Origin: Paenibacillus thalictri
GTDB taxonomy: Bacteria; Bacillota; Bacilli; Paenibacillales; NBRC-103111
Direction of reading: 5' to 3'
DNA: 64,000 nt
Assembly: GCF_004307995.1 (NCBI RefSeq)
Contig: NZ_SIRE01000002.1
Coordinates: 310,001-374,000 of the forward strand
Below the pieces are notes generated by a model. That model saw only the letters and a program-made list of their open reading frames with translations. It was not told the origin of the DNA and did no database searches. Positions 34,268 through 44,700 of the stretch are shown one piece after another (the stretch's first letter is position 1; each line of letters begins with the position of its first letter). Position numbers and translations under genes: made by a program.

Positions 34268-35283
34268 AGCGCCGCCCCCCCTTCGTCAGCGGCTGCGCCG
34301 GCCCGGTAGGCGCCGCTTAAGATGCGCTCCCACCAAATCGTATGCGCAGCGTACCAGCGGACGGTGCGCGCCAGCCCGTCTTCCACCGAATAAGCAGGCG
34401 CCCAACCGAGCTCCCGGCGGATTTTCGTGGAATCAATCGCATAGCGGCGGTCATGCCCAAGACGATCGGCGACAAAATGAATCAGCGACTGCGGTTTGCC
34501 GAGTTCCTGCAAAATCCGTTTCACGATATCCAAATTGGTCATTTCATTGTTGCCGCCGATGTTGTACACTTCTCCGCAGACGCCGTGCAGCACTGCAAGC
34601 TCAATGGCCGAGCAGTGATCCTCCACGTGCAACCAGTCGCGTACGTTCAGACCGTCGCCGTAGACGGGAATCGGTTCATTGCGCAGCGCATGGGTAATCG
34701 TCTTGGGCAGCAGCTTCTCCGGAAATTGATAAGGCCCGTAATTGTTCGAGCAGCGGGTGATGACCGCCGGGAACCGGTACGTTTCGCAATAAGCCCGAAC
34801 GAGCAGGTCGGACCCGGCTTTGCTTGCGGAATACGGACTATTTGGCGCTAGAGGCGTCGTTTCGCTAAACAAACCTTCCCGGCCGAGCGTACCGTATACT
34901 TCGTCGGTGGATACATGAATGAATTTGCCGATCCCGCGGCGCCTGGCCGCTTCCAGCAAGCTTTGCGTGCCAAGCACGTTGGTGCGGACAAAACGTAACG
35001 GATCGTCGATACTGCGGTCCACATGGGATTCGGCGGCAAAATGCACGACCGTATCGATCCCATACTGCGATAATGCCTGTTCTACGGCGGCACAATCGGC
35101 AATATCCCCCCGCACGAACACGTAATGAGCGCTCTCGCCGAAATCGGCTCCGTTATCCGGATTACCGGCATAGGTCAGCAAATCAAAATTGACGACCTGA
35201 TCGTCCGGATAACGACGCAGCCAATAACGGATAAAATTGCTTCCGATAAAACCCATTCCGCCGGTGACCAGCAATCTTCTCAT
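34264..35283 (-). CDS. rfbB: dTDP-glucose 4,6-dehydratase
   Basis: 339 residues from ATG 35281-35283. GGMGFIGSNFIR (NAD loop), FAAESHVDRSI, STDEVYG, APNSPYSASKAGSD (YxxxK), RCSNNYGPYQFPEKLLP. Converts dTDP-glucose to dTDP-4-keto-6-deoxyglucose. Start overlaps the rfbA stop by 4 nt and its stop overlaps rfbD by 4 nt, so A-B-D are coupled. Confidence 0.95.
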   Translation of the reverse strand: MRRLLVTGGMGFIGSNFIRYWLRRYPDDQVVNFDLLTYAGNPDNGADFGESAHYVFVRGDIADCAAVEQALSQYGIDTVVHFAAESHVDRSIDDPLRFVRTNVLGTQSLLEAARRRGIGKFIHVSTDEVYGTLGREGLFSETTPLAPNSPYSASKAGSDLLVRAYCETYRFPAVITRCSNNYGPYQFPEKLLPKTITHALRNEPIPVYGDGLNVRDWLHVEDHCSAIELAVLHGVCGEVYNIGGNNEMTNLDIVKRILQELGKPQSLIHFVADRLGHDRRYAIDSTKIRRELGWAPAYSVEDGLARTVRWYAAHTIWWERILSGAYRAGAAADEGGAAL

Positions 35284-36005
35284 AAGGCATCGTCCGCCAT
35301 GATCCGCGCATTCGCCTCGAACATCGACTTGGGCGTACCCGCATCGGTCCACCATCCGTCAAAAATCGTATACTGCAGCTTGCCGAGCTGCGCATAAACG
35401 TTGTTGACATCGGTGATCTCCAATTCCCCGCGGGCGGAAGGAGCTATTTGGCGGATCATGTCAAACACGCCGCTGTCGTACATATAGACGCCTGTTACGC
35501 AATAATCCGATTTGGGTTCCAGCGGCTTCTCCTCAATCGAAGCAATACGTCCGCCGCGCAGTTCGGGCACGCCGTACCTTTTTGGATCATGCACCTTTTT
35601 CAGAAACACGCGGGCGCTTTGCGGCTCGCTTTGCGCAAACTGCTGGACGGCCGGACGCAACGTATCCTCGAACAAATTGTCGCCCAGCAGCACGACCATC
35701 TTCTCGCCCGGACGAATGTTATCCTCGACCAGAGCCAGCGCCTGCGCAATACCTCCCGGTTTCTCCTGAATTTTGTAGCTCACCCGCACGCCCCAATCCG
35801 CTCCGCTGCCGATATATTGAATAAACAATCCCGCGGAACTGCCCGCTGTCACAAGCACGATATCCTCGATGCCGGCATCCGCCAGCTTGGCGATCGCATA
35901 GTGGATCATGGGATATGTTCCAATGGGCAGGAGGTGCTTATTGATCACATTGGTTACCGGTCTTAACCGAGATCCCGTTCCTCCCGCCAAAATCACACCT
36001 TTCAT
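35280..36005 (-). CDS. rfbA: Glucose-1-phosphate thymidylyltransferase
   Basis: 241 residues from ATG 36003-36005 (GAGGGG upstream). LAGGTGSRLRPVTNVINKHL is the nucleotidyltransferase signature, followed by LLGDNLFED (metal) and IEEKPLEPKSDYCVTGVYMY. The short form, as in many Gram-positive S-layer glycan loci (typical RmlA is about 290). First gene of the rml run. The 149 bp upstream (36006-36154) contain no gene. Confidence 0.92.
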   Translation of the reverse strand: MKGVILAGGTGSRLRPVTNVINKHLLPIGTYPMIHYAIAKLADAGIEDIVLVTAGSSAGLFIQYIGSGADWGVRVSYKIQEKPGGIAQALALVEDNIRPGEKMVVLLGDNLFEDTLRPAVQQFAQSEPQSARVFLKKVHDPKRYGVPELRGGRIASIEEKPLEPKSDYCVTGVYMYDSGVFDMIRQIAPSARGELEITDVNNVYAQLGKLQYTIFDGWWTDAGTPKSMFEANARIMADDAL

Positions 36006-36154
36006 CACGTTTCCCCTCTCCATTACAATGTTCTGTCTGCTTTCAGGGTGACGCCAGTATCATTTCATCATATGCTCCGGGAGACCTACGCACACGGGCA
36101 GCAACACATGACGCGCAAAATATAGACCGCTGTCTTCCCGTTCTAACCGCAGCG

Positions 36155-36736
36155 TTACGCTCCGGACGCCGTCATAGCCTTAAACACGGCAAGCAAATCT
36201 TTGACCTGCGGCACAATAACCGAAGCTTTGCTTTGCGCAGCCGCCGCGGCCTCGTTTGTGACCAGCACATTAACCGGAATCCCCGCACGGATACCCGCTT
36301 CGATATCCGTTTCCTTATCGCCCACCATCATGGAGGCGGACAAATCGATATGAAGCTCCTGCGCCGCCTGAACGATCATACCCGGATTCGGCTTGCGGCA
36401 GGGCGAATTTTTGCGGTAATACCCGATTCCGTGCACAGGGTGAAACGGCGAGTAGTACACCCGGTCCATGCGAATGCCCTCGCGCCCCAGCCGATCCAGC
36501 ATAAAGCGGGTCACCCGCATAAAATCGGCTTCAGTATAATACCCTCTGCCGATCCCCGCCTGATTGGTCACGACCACCAATTTGTAACGCAAGCTCTGCA
36601 TGTAACGCAGCGCCTCGAAGATCCCGTCCGTAAACTCAAAATCGTTGATGCGGTAACAATAATGCTTCTCCACATTGATAATGCCGTCACGGTCCAGAAA
36701 CACGGCTTTGCTGCCGGCTGCGGTCGCGTTTATCAT
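36155..36736 (-). CDS. gmhB: D-glycero-D-manno-heptose 1,7-bisphosphate 7-phosphatase
   Basis: 193 residues from ATG 36734-36736, overlapping the hddC stop by 4 nt. HAD-IIIA motifs: FLDRDGIIN (catalytic DxD), VVTNQAGIGRGYYTE, a Cys/His metal-site region near HPVHG..CRKPNPG, and MVGDKETDIEAG. Removes the 7-phosphate of heptose bisphosphate in the GDP-heptose pathway. GmhB family members also include histidinol phosphatases, but the flanking heptose genes settle the role. Confidence 0.9.
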   Translation of the reverse strand: MINATAAGSKAVFLDRDGIINVEKHYCYRINDFEFTDGIFEALRYMQSLRYKLVVVTNQAGIGRGYYTEADFMRVTRFMLDRLGREGIRMDRVYYSPFHPVHGIGYYRKNSPCRKPNPGMIVQAAQELHIDLSASMMVGDKETDIEAGIRAGIPVNVLVTNEAAAAAQSKASVIVPQVKDLLAVFKAMTASGA

Positions 36737-37446
36737 GGGAGCGCAAGCTCCCGCTGCGCCCTTGCATAATCCTCCGGAATCCCCATATCGACAAAATAAG
36801 CTTCCGAAACAAAACCGCACAGGTTCAGTTCTCCCACCCGCGCTTCCAAAAACTCGCGTTCAAATGAAAATTGATCCGGCAACCCTATTTCACGAATCAA
36901 ACCGCTGTTAGCCATATACACCCCGCAGTTGACAAGACCGGCGGACCGGGCCGATTTTTCCAAAAAACGGGCGATGCGATGACCCGCCAACTCCACGCTT
37001 CCATAACGGTCGAACCGCTCCATCGGCTTCAGGCATAACGTCATATCCGCTGCGGTACGGGTATGAAACGCGAGCATACCGGCCAAATGAAACCGGTGCA
37101 ATGTGTCGCCGTTGCATATCAGCGCAAGCTCGCTTCGCACATGCTCAAGCGCTTGCTTGATCGCCCCTCCCGTCCCCAGCGGCTCCGCTTCCACCGAATA
37201 ATGAAGCGGGATGCCCCGGTAGCTGCTCCCGAAGCGCCCTTCAATGACGTCGTGCTTATAGCCGGTAGCCAGCACGATACGCCCGATGCCCTGGCTGATT
37301 AAATGGTCCATAACATAGGCAAGGAACGGCCTCCCGCCCACCGGTGCCATAGGCTTCGGCAGATCGGATACGACCGGCCTCAATCTCGTGCCGAGACCGC
37401 CTGCAAGCACAACGGCCTCCACCCGCCCGGCGTTTACACTCTCCAT
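36733..37446 (-). CDS. hddC: D-glycero-alpha-D-manno-heptose 1-phosphate guanylyltransferase
   Basis: 237 residues from ATG 37444-37446 (GGGG upstream). [20 protein letters not shown] signature, [21 protein letters not shown] (metal Asp), [10 protein letters not shown] and a C-terminal [14 protein letters not shown]. Charges heptose-1-phosphate to GDP-heptose. It overlaps hddA by 13 bp. In isolation it could be another sugar-1-phosphate nucleotidyltransferase; context with hddA and gmhB is decisive. Confidence 0.87.
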   Translation of the reverse strand: MESVNAGRVEAVVLAGGLGTRLRPVVSDLPKPMAPVGGRPFLAYVMDHLISQGIGRIVLATGYKHDVIEGRFGSSYRGIPLHYSVEAEPLGTGGAIKQALEHVRSELALICNGDTLHRFHLAGMLAFHTRTAADMTLCLKPMERFDRYGSVELAGHRIARFLEKSARSAGLVNCGVYMANSGLIREIGLPDQFSFEREFLEARVGELNLCGFVSEAYFVDMGIPEDYARAQRELALP

Positions 37447-38459
37447 CCCTGTGTACCCCATTTAGTGAAATGAACATCCATAACCTGGCCGTTAAATCCC
37501 GCGAGCGCGCGAAGCACTTCAAGCCTGCGGACCGGGTTGACAATAAAAATCATAAAACCTCCGCCGCCTGCTCCCGACACTTTGCCGGCATAGGCGCCAG
37601 CCGCCTTCGCTGCGTTGTAGATGCTGTCGATGTGGCTGTTGGACACCGATGCGGCCATCTTTTTTTTGGCGTTCCACGATTTGTCGAGAAACTCCGCGAA
37701 CAACCGGATATCTCCTTTGAGAATACATTCCTTAATGACCAAAGCGTCCGCTTTAAGCTCGTGCATCGCGTCAAGCGATTGCTTGTTTTTCTGCTTGGCG
37801 TTAGCCGCCTGCTCCTGAATAATCTGGCCCGATGAGCGGGAAACCCCGGTATAAAACAAAATCATCGACTGCTCCAGCTCGTTAATTATCCAGTTTTTAA
37901 TGCGAAGCGGATTGACGATCACTTTATCCTGTTTGTAAAACTCCATAAAATTAAATCCGCCGAACGCCGCCGCATATTGGTCCTGGCGGCCGCCCTCCAA
38001 ACCTGCGTCCATTCTTTCAATTTCATAAGCCAGGTGCGCATTGTCATATTCGCCTAACGGCAGATTGAGCCATTCGGTATACGCCTTAACCATCGAGACC
38101 ACAAGCGTGGACGAAGAGCCGAGTCCCGAACCGGCCGGGGCGTCGCAATAAGTTGTCATATGGAACGACAGCGGCTGTCCATCCTGAAATTGTCCGACGA
38201 TGCGGTTGTACACCGCCTTATGCAAATCAAGCTGGCCGTCAAACGGCAGGGACGGCTCCGAATCATACTCCACGCGTTCGTTGCGATCCGGTGCGCTAAA
38301 CACAATTTTGCCGTCGCATCTTTCTTCGATCGTGCAATAAGCGTATTTGTTGATCGTTGCATTAAGCACATAACCGCCGTATTCATCGCAAAAAGGAGAC
38401 ACGTCCGTCCCCCCGCCAGCGATGCCTATGCGCAGAGGCGCTCTTGAACGAATGATCAT
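37434..38459 (-). CDS. hddA: D-glycero-alpha-D-manno-heptose 7-phosphate kinase
   Basis: 341 residues. ATG 38457-38459 has GGAGG 9 nt upstream and begins [20 protein letters not shown], the usual HddA start; another ATG lies two codons earlier. GHMP-kinase motifs: [19 protein letters not shown] (ATP loop), [18 protein letters not shown] and [15 protein letters not shown]. Phosphorylates heptose-7-phosphate at C1. The first step, GmhA isomerase, is absent from the window. Head of the hddA-hddC-gmhB unit. Confidence 0.9.
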   Translation of the reverse strand: MIIRSRAPLRIGIAGGGTDVSPFCDEYGGYVLNATINKYAYCTIEERCDGKIVFSAPDRNERVEYDSEPSLPFDGQLDLHKAVYNRIVGQFQDGQPLSFHMTTYCDAPAGSGLGSSSTLVVSMVKAYTEWLNLPLGEYDNAHLAYEIERMDAGLEGGRQDQYAAAFGGFNFMEFYKQDKVIVNPLRIKNWIINELEQSMILFYTGVSRSSGQIIQEQAANAKQKNKQSLDAMHELKADALVIKECILKGDIRLFAEFLDKSWNAKKKMAASVSNSHIDSIYNAAKAAGAYAGKVSGAGGGGFMIFIVNPVRRLEVLRALAGFNGQVMDVHFTKWGTQGWRV

Positions 38460-38775
38460 CCTCATCTTCCCTCCCGAAAAGATACAGCCCGGCCGTTTCG
38501 GCCCGGACCGCACGCAGCGCCCGCCCCCAAAGCGCCCTTTCTTGACATATGCCGGAGTAACGGCTGTCCGCACCTCCCGCATGATGTCATGATATGCACC
38601 TTGTAGACATACCTACATGGACGGGTGTCTTCCAGAAGGCAAAATTGGCTCTTGTCCGTATTGCCGCCGGGCACATTAAGCAAACACAAAAACAGGTGTG
38701 CGGGCATGCAAAAAAAAGCATCTCCGCGGCTGCTGCCAGCCGGAAGATGCTTGAGAAGGAAGAGCTATGGTGCGA
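38460..38775. other. Intergenic gap between the giant repeat gene and hddA
   Basis: 316 bp. Holds the terminator of the giant gene (38709-38752) and, nearer hddA, the presumed promoter of the heptose genes. Minus-strand CATATCATG resembles a sigma-K -10 in part only. No gene. Confidence 0.4.
38709..38752 (-). terminator. Terminator of the giant repeat gene
   Basis: Leftward, AAGCATCT pairs with AGATGCTT, with an inner CGGCTG/CAGCCG pairing, then TTTTTTT. 24 bp after the stop at 38776. Confidence 0.88.
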
Positions 38776-41700
38776 TTAATTCGCGCTCCTGCCTATGGCA
38801 ATCCAGTTCAGAATGCCCTGCAGTTCAGGAGAAAACTTGGTGCGGACGATAGTCACCGTCACAACGTCGGGTGTTTTCGATTTGATGGCGGCGTAACAGG
38901 CCGGATGGTTCGTCGAAGCGACAAACACATAATGCGCGTCGGCAAACGGTTCGAGCGATATCGTCAGATCCAGGCTTTCATCCTCCATCCTGAACAGATA
39001 AGGGAACAACCCGAATTGCTGGTACGTCTGATCTTTTGCCGTTTGCACCGGGCGGAACGCCAGTTTGCCCGCGTCGATGGCCCGTTCCGCGATATGATGC
39101 GGCTGCACCGCACCTGCGGCAAGTTTGCCGCTGCCGATGGCGCCGTCGGCCACGTGCTCTGCCGTCACCGCGCCCGGCTGCAAGCTGCGGCTGCCGACGC
39201 TGCCTTCCGCCAGCTTATCGGCAGTGACTGCGGCAGACGCCAGCTTATCGGCCGACACGGCGCCGCCCGCCAGCTTCGAGGTGTCGACGGCTCCGTCCGC
39301 GAGCTGCGGCGCTCCAATCGAAGCCGGCTGCACATGGGCCGCCGACACGGCGCCCGGCTGTAGGGCACGGCTGCTGATGCTGCCGTCCGCCAGCTTCGCT
39401 TCCGTTACGCTGCCGCTGGCCAGTGTTCTTTCGCTCACTGCGGAGTCGGCCAGCTTCTCGCCGTGTACGGCGCCCGCAGCAAGTTTATCTCCGGTGACGC
39501 TGCCGTCCGCCAGCTTGGAGGAAATGACCGCGCCTTCTCCCAGTTTATCCGAACTGACCGAGCCGTTTGCAAACACTTCGGAGGTAATGACGCCAAGCGC
39601 AAGCTTATCGGCGGTAACCGAACGTGGTGTCAAGTGCACGCCGGCAACGCTGCCTTCCGCAATGGCGCGTCCGGTGACGGCCGCATCCGCCAGCTTATTG
39701 CCGACGACCGCGCCGGCGGCCAGCTTCTCAGCGGTTATCGCTTCTGGCGCCAGATGAGCTCCGCCGACCGCTCCCGCCGCGATAGATTGCGCCGTAACCG
39801 AAGCCTCGGCGAGTTTCTCGGCGGTGACGGCGCCGGCGGCCAACTTCTCGCCGACGATCGCCGCGTCTTGAACGTGCGCCGAACTTACGGCGCCCGGCTT
39901 CAGCTTGCTCCCTGTCACCGCTTCGTCCGCCAGCTTCTCCGTCGCCACGCTGCCTTCCGCCAGCGATTCCGCGGTCACCGCTCCAGACGCGAGTTTGGCG
40001 GCGGTCACAGACCCGGAGGCCAAGTGAACGTCCTCAACGGCATTCGCGGCAAGCGCTCGCGCCGTGACGGCGCCTTCGGCCAGCTTTTCGCCGCTTACGA
40101 CTCCGGCAGCCAGCTTCTCGCTGACGATCGACGCGTCCTGAATGTGGCCCGCTTCCACCGTTCCCGGCTTCAGCTTGCGGCCGGTCACCGCTTCGTCCGC
40201 CAGCTTCTCCTCGGTGACGGCCGCGGTTTGCAGATGCTTCGGCGATACGGCGCCCGGCTGCAGCTTCGCAGCGTTTACGCTGCCGTCGGCGAGCTTATCT
40301 TCCGATACGCTGCCGCTTGCAAGCGCTCGTTCGGATACCGCCGATTCCGCCAGCTTCTCGCCGGTTACGGCATTTGCGGCCAGCTTTTCGGCGGATACGC
40401 CGCCTTGCGCGAGCTTCGATGAGCCAACCGCTCCATCCGCCAATTTCTCCGCGGTCACGCTTCCTGCGGCTAGCGCTGCGCTTTTCACCGCTTCCCGCGC
40501 CAGCTTCTCGCCGGTGATCCCTTCAGGCGCCAAATGCGCTCCGCCGACCGCTCCCGGCGCGATAACCCGCGCCGTGACGGCGCCTTCGGCCAGCTTTTCA
40601 GCGCCAACCGCTCCGGCGGCCAACTTCTCGCCGACGATCGCCGCATTCTGGATGTGCGCCGCTTCCACCGCTCCCGGCTTCAGCTTGCGGCCGGTCACCG
40701 CTTCGTCCGCCAGCTTCCCCGTCGCAACGCTGCCTTCCGCCAGCGCTTCCGCTCCGACAGCTCCACGCGCCAGCTTACCGCCACTCACGGACCCGGGGGC
40801 GAGGTGATCTTCTCCCACGGCATTTTTCGCTATCGCCCGCGCCGTGACGGCGCCCTCGGCCAGCTTTTCAGCGCCAACCGCTCCGGCGGCCAACTTCTCG
40901 CCGACGATCGCCGCATTCTGCACATGCGCCGCTTCGACCGCTCCCGGCTTCAGCTTGCGGCCGGTCACCGCTTCGTCCGCCAGCTTCCCCGTGGCAACGC
41001 TGCCTTCGGACAGCGCTTCCGCCGTCACTGCTCCGCGCGCCAGCTTGGCGCCGGTCACGGAACCCGCCGCGAGATGTTCCTCTCCTACGGCATTCTTCGC
41101 TACCGCCCGCGCCGTGACGGCGCCCTCGGACAGCTTTTCGGCGCCAACCGCGCCGGCGGCCAACTTCTCGCTTACGATAGCGGCATTCTGCACATGCGCC
41201 GAGCCGACCGCTCCCGGCTTCAGCTTGCGGCCGGTCACCGCTTCGTCCGCCAGTTTCCCCGCCGCAACGCTGCCTTCGGCCAGCGCCTCCGCTCCGACAG
41301 CTCCACGCGCCAGCTTGGCGCCGGTCACAGAACCGGCAGCGAGGTGATCCTCTCCTACGGCATTCTTCCCAATCGACCGCGCTGTAACTGCCGCTTCGGA
41401 CAGCTTTTCGGCGCTGACCGCTCCTGCGGCCAGCTTGGTGACGGTCACAGAACCGGCAGCAAGGTGATCCTCTCCTACGGCATGTTTTCCAATCGACTGC
41501 GCTGTAACTGCTGCTTTAGCCAGCTTTTCGGCGCTAACCGCTCCTGCGGCTAACTTCGCGCCGGTCACGGAACCGGCAGCGAGATGATCCTCTCCTACCG
41601 CATTCTTCCCAATCGACCGCGCTGTAACTGCCGCTTCGGACAGCTTTTCGGCGCTAACCGCTCCTGCGGCCAGCTTGGTGACGGTCACGGAACCGGCGGC

Positions 41701-44700
41701 GAGATGACCCTCCTCTACGGCATGTTTCCCAATCGACCGCGCTGTAACTGCCGCTTCGGACAGCTTTTCAGCCGTGACCGAGCCGGTTGCCAACTTCTCG
41801 CCGCTGATCGCCGCATTCTGCACGTGCGCCGAGCTTACCGTTCCCGGCTTCAGCTTACGGCCGGTCACCGCTTCGTCCGCCAGCTTATCGGTCAGCACGG
41901 CGCCTGAAGCCAGTTTCTCCGGAGTCACCGCGGCCAAAGCCAATTTGGAGGTGCCGATGCTCGCTTCCGATATTTTATCCGCAGTAACCGCGCCGGCAAC
42001 CAAATTGATGCTTTTGATCGATTCTACGGCCAGCTTCTCGCCGGTGACACTGCCCTCCGCCAGCTTCTCGGAAGTGATGGAAGCGTTGGCCAACTGCCCT
42101 GAGCCAATGCTCCCGTCCTGCACATGCAATGCGGCAATCGCGCCTGGCTGCAGCTTTTCGCCGCTGATGCTGTGATCGGCGAGTTTCGCTTCCGTAACGC
42201 ATCCGTCGGCAAGCGCCCCTTCCGTGACGGAAAAACTGGCCATTTTATCCGGGGTCACCGCACCAACCGCCAGCTTGGAGCCGCTCACGCTGCCGTCTAC
42301 CAAATGCTCCAGCCCGATGGACCGGGCCCGCACATGCTCCGCCGCTACAGTTCCCGGCTGCAGCTTCGCCGCGCTTACGCTGCGATCGGCAAGCTTCGCT
42401 TCGGTCACGTTGCCGTCGGCAAGCGCCTTGGCGCTTACGGCGGCTTCCGCCAATTTCTCGGCGGTTACCGCGCCGGCGGAAATTTTGCCGCTTGTGACGC
42501 TCCCATCGGCCAGCTTGAACTCGCTAACCGCCGAATCCGCAAGCTGGTCAGCGGAAACCTGATGCTGGCGCAAGTTTTTATGCTCGATTTTGTAGGCCAG
42601 CTTTTCAATCAGCGCCGGATCCAGATGCCCTTCGGCGATCGTTCCGGGGATAAGATGGAGTCCGGACAACGTTTCCGGTTGAATGTGCATCCCGTCGATC
42701 GATTCGGCCTGAATGTGTGCGCCCGCAACGGATAGCGGTGAAAGATGGCGTTCGGTGACGCTGCCGTCGGCCAGCTTCTCGTCCGTCACGCTGCCTGCCT
42801 GCAGCATGACGGAAGCAACCGCTCCTGCGCGAAGATGTTCGACGCCAACGGCGCCCGGTGCGAGCTGCAAGCTGTCTACCGCTCCCGCAGCCAGCTTATC
42901 GGATGTAACGCTGCCGCCTTGCAAATGCCTTGTCTCCACACTGACGGGAGTCAACTGCGCGCTGCCTACACTGTTTGCCGCCAAATGCTTGGCGGTGACG
43001 CTGTTTGGCGCAAGCTTGCTTGAACCTACCGCCCCGTCGGCAATGTGATCACTTTCGACTTCCGACTTCTTCAGGGCGCCTAGCTGGATGCTTGCTTCTA
43101 CGATGCTTCTCACGGATTCCGCTTGAAGGTGGCTGAGTGTAACCGCTCCGGGAGCCAACTGCTCTCCGGTTACCGCCTCTGCCGCAAGGTGAAAGCTTTC
43201 GACTGCGCGCAGCGCAAGCTTGCTGCCGGTTACCGCCCGATCCGCCAAGTGCCGCGAAGTCAGCGATTCCACAGCCACATGCACCCCGCGTACGGCGCCT
43301 TCGGCAATATGCTCCTGCGTCACCGAATCTTTAGCCAGCTTCTCCGAAGTTACCGCTTCTTGCGCAAGCTTGCCGGTGGAGACCGATTGCTCGGCAAGCT
43401 TCTCTGCGACAATAAGCTTATCGGCCAACTGTGCCGTACCCACTGCATTTTCGCCGATATGGTGCTTGAGGACGGCTGCCGTAGCCAGTTTATCCGATGT
43501 GACGGCGAATTTGGCAATTTTGTTTGCGGTGATCGAACGGTCTTGAATATGTTCGCTGCTTATGGACGATTGACTGATGTGCCGCCCGATAATGGAAAGA
43601 GGCGCAAGGCTCGATGAAGTGACGGACCCCGGGGTAAAATGATCGGCGACCAGGCTGCCTTTGGCCAACTTCCCGGAAGTTACGGCCTGTTCGGCCAACT
43701 TCGGCGTCGTTACTGCAAATTTGCCGATATGCTCCTCAATAACCGCCCCTTTGCCAAGCTGGTCTCCCGTTACGGCTTCCGCGGCGAGATGTTTTGTTGT
43801 GATCGCTGCGGGCTGCACATGCTGGCCGCTGACGATCTGCTCTTGAAGGTGGTGCGACTGTACGGCGCCGTCCGCCAGCTTCTCCGAAGTAACGGCTTTA
43901 TTGGCTATATGCTTGTCGCCGATGGATTGCGGGCTGATATGTTCGGCTCCGATCTGTCCTTGGCCGATCGTTTCGCCGAGCACCGTTCCGCGCGCCAGAT
44001 GAACGGCCTGCACGGAGCGGGGGGCAAGATGCGCCGACACGATCGTCCCGGGCGCCAGCTTGTCGCCGGTTACCGCATGCGAGGCTAACTTCGCTTGCGT
44101 GACGGAGCCGTCAGAGAGCTTATCGGCGGTAATAATGCCGTCCTTCAGCTTGCTGGCCGTTACCGCTCCGTCCGCCAGCTTTGCATTGTCCACGGAATCG
44201 TTCGCCAGGCTGTCGGAGGTGATGGAACCGATGCTAATATGCTCGGAACGAATCGAACGTTCGACCAGTTTCTCCCCGGAGATCGCTTGATCGGCCAGAT
44301 GCCGCTGGAATATAGAACCGTCGGCTATTTTGATGGAATCGATCGTTTTATCGGCCAATTTCGCCGAAGTGACGCTGTTATCCTGCAGTTTATCGCCGTC
44401 AATGGAATAATCCCGGATTTTCCTGCCGGATATCGATTGGTCGACAATATGCTCCTCCGAAATCGCATTTGGAACGATCTTCTGTCCGGTAACCGATTGA
44501 TCGGCCAGCTTGGTGTGATCAATGGAAAAATCGGCGATCGTAATGGCGCTGACACTGCCTGGCTTTAATTTGGACTGGTCAATGGAGCGATTGGCCAATT
44601 TTTCCGAAGTAACCGCTTCATCTCGAATATCGTCGGTATATATGACAGGAGTCCGCCGCGAAGGGAGTTTTCTGTCCGTCAACAGCATGAGGGGCGGCGC

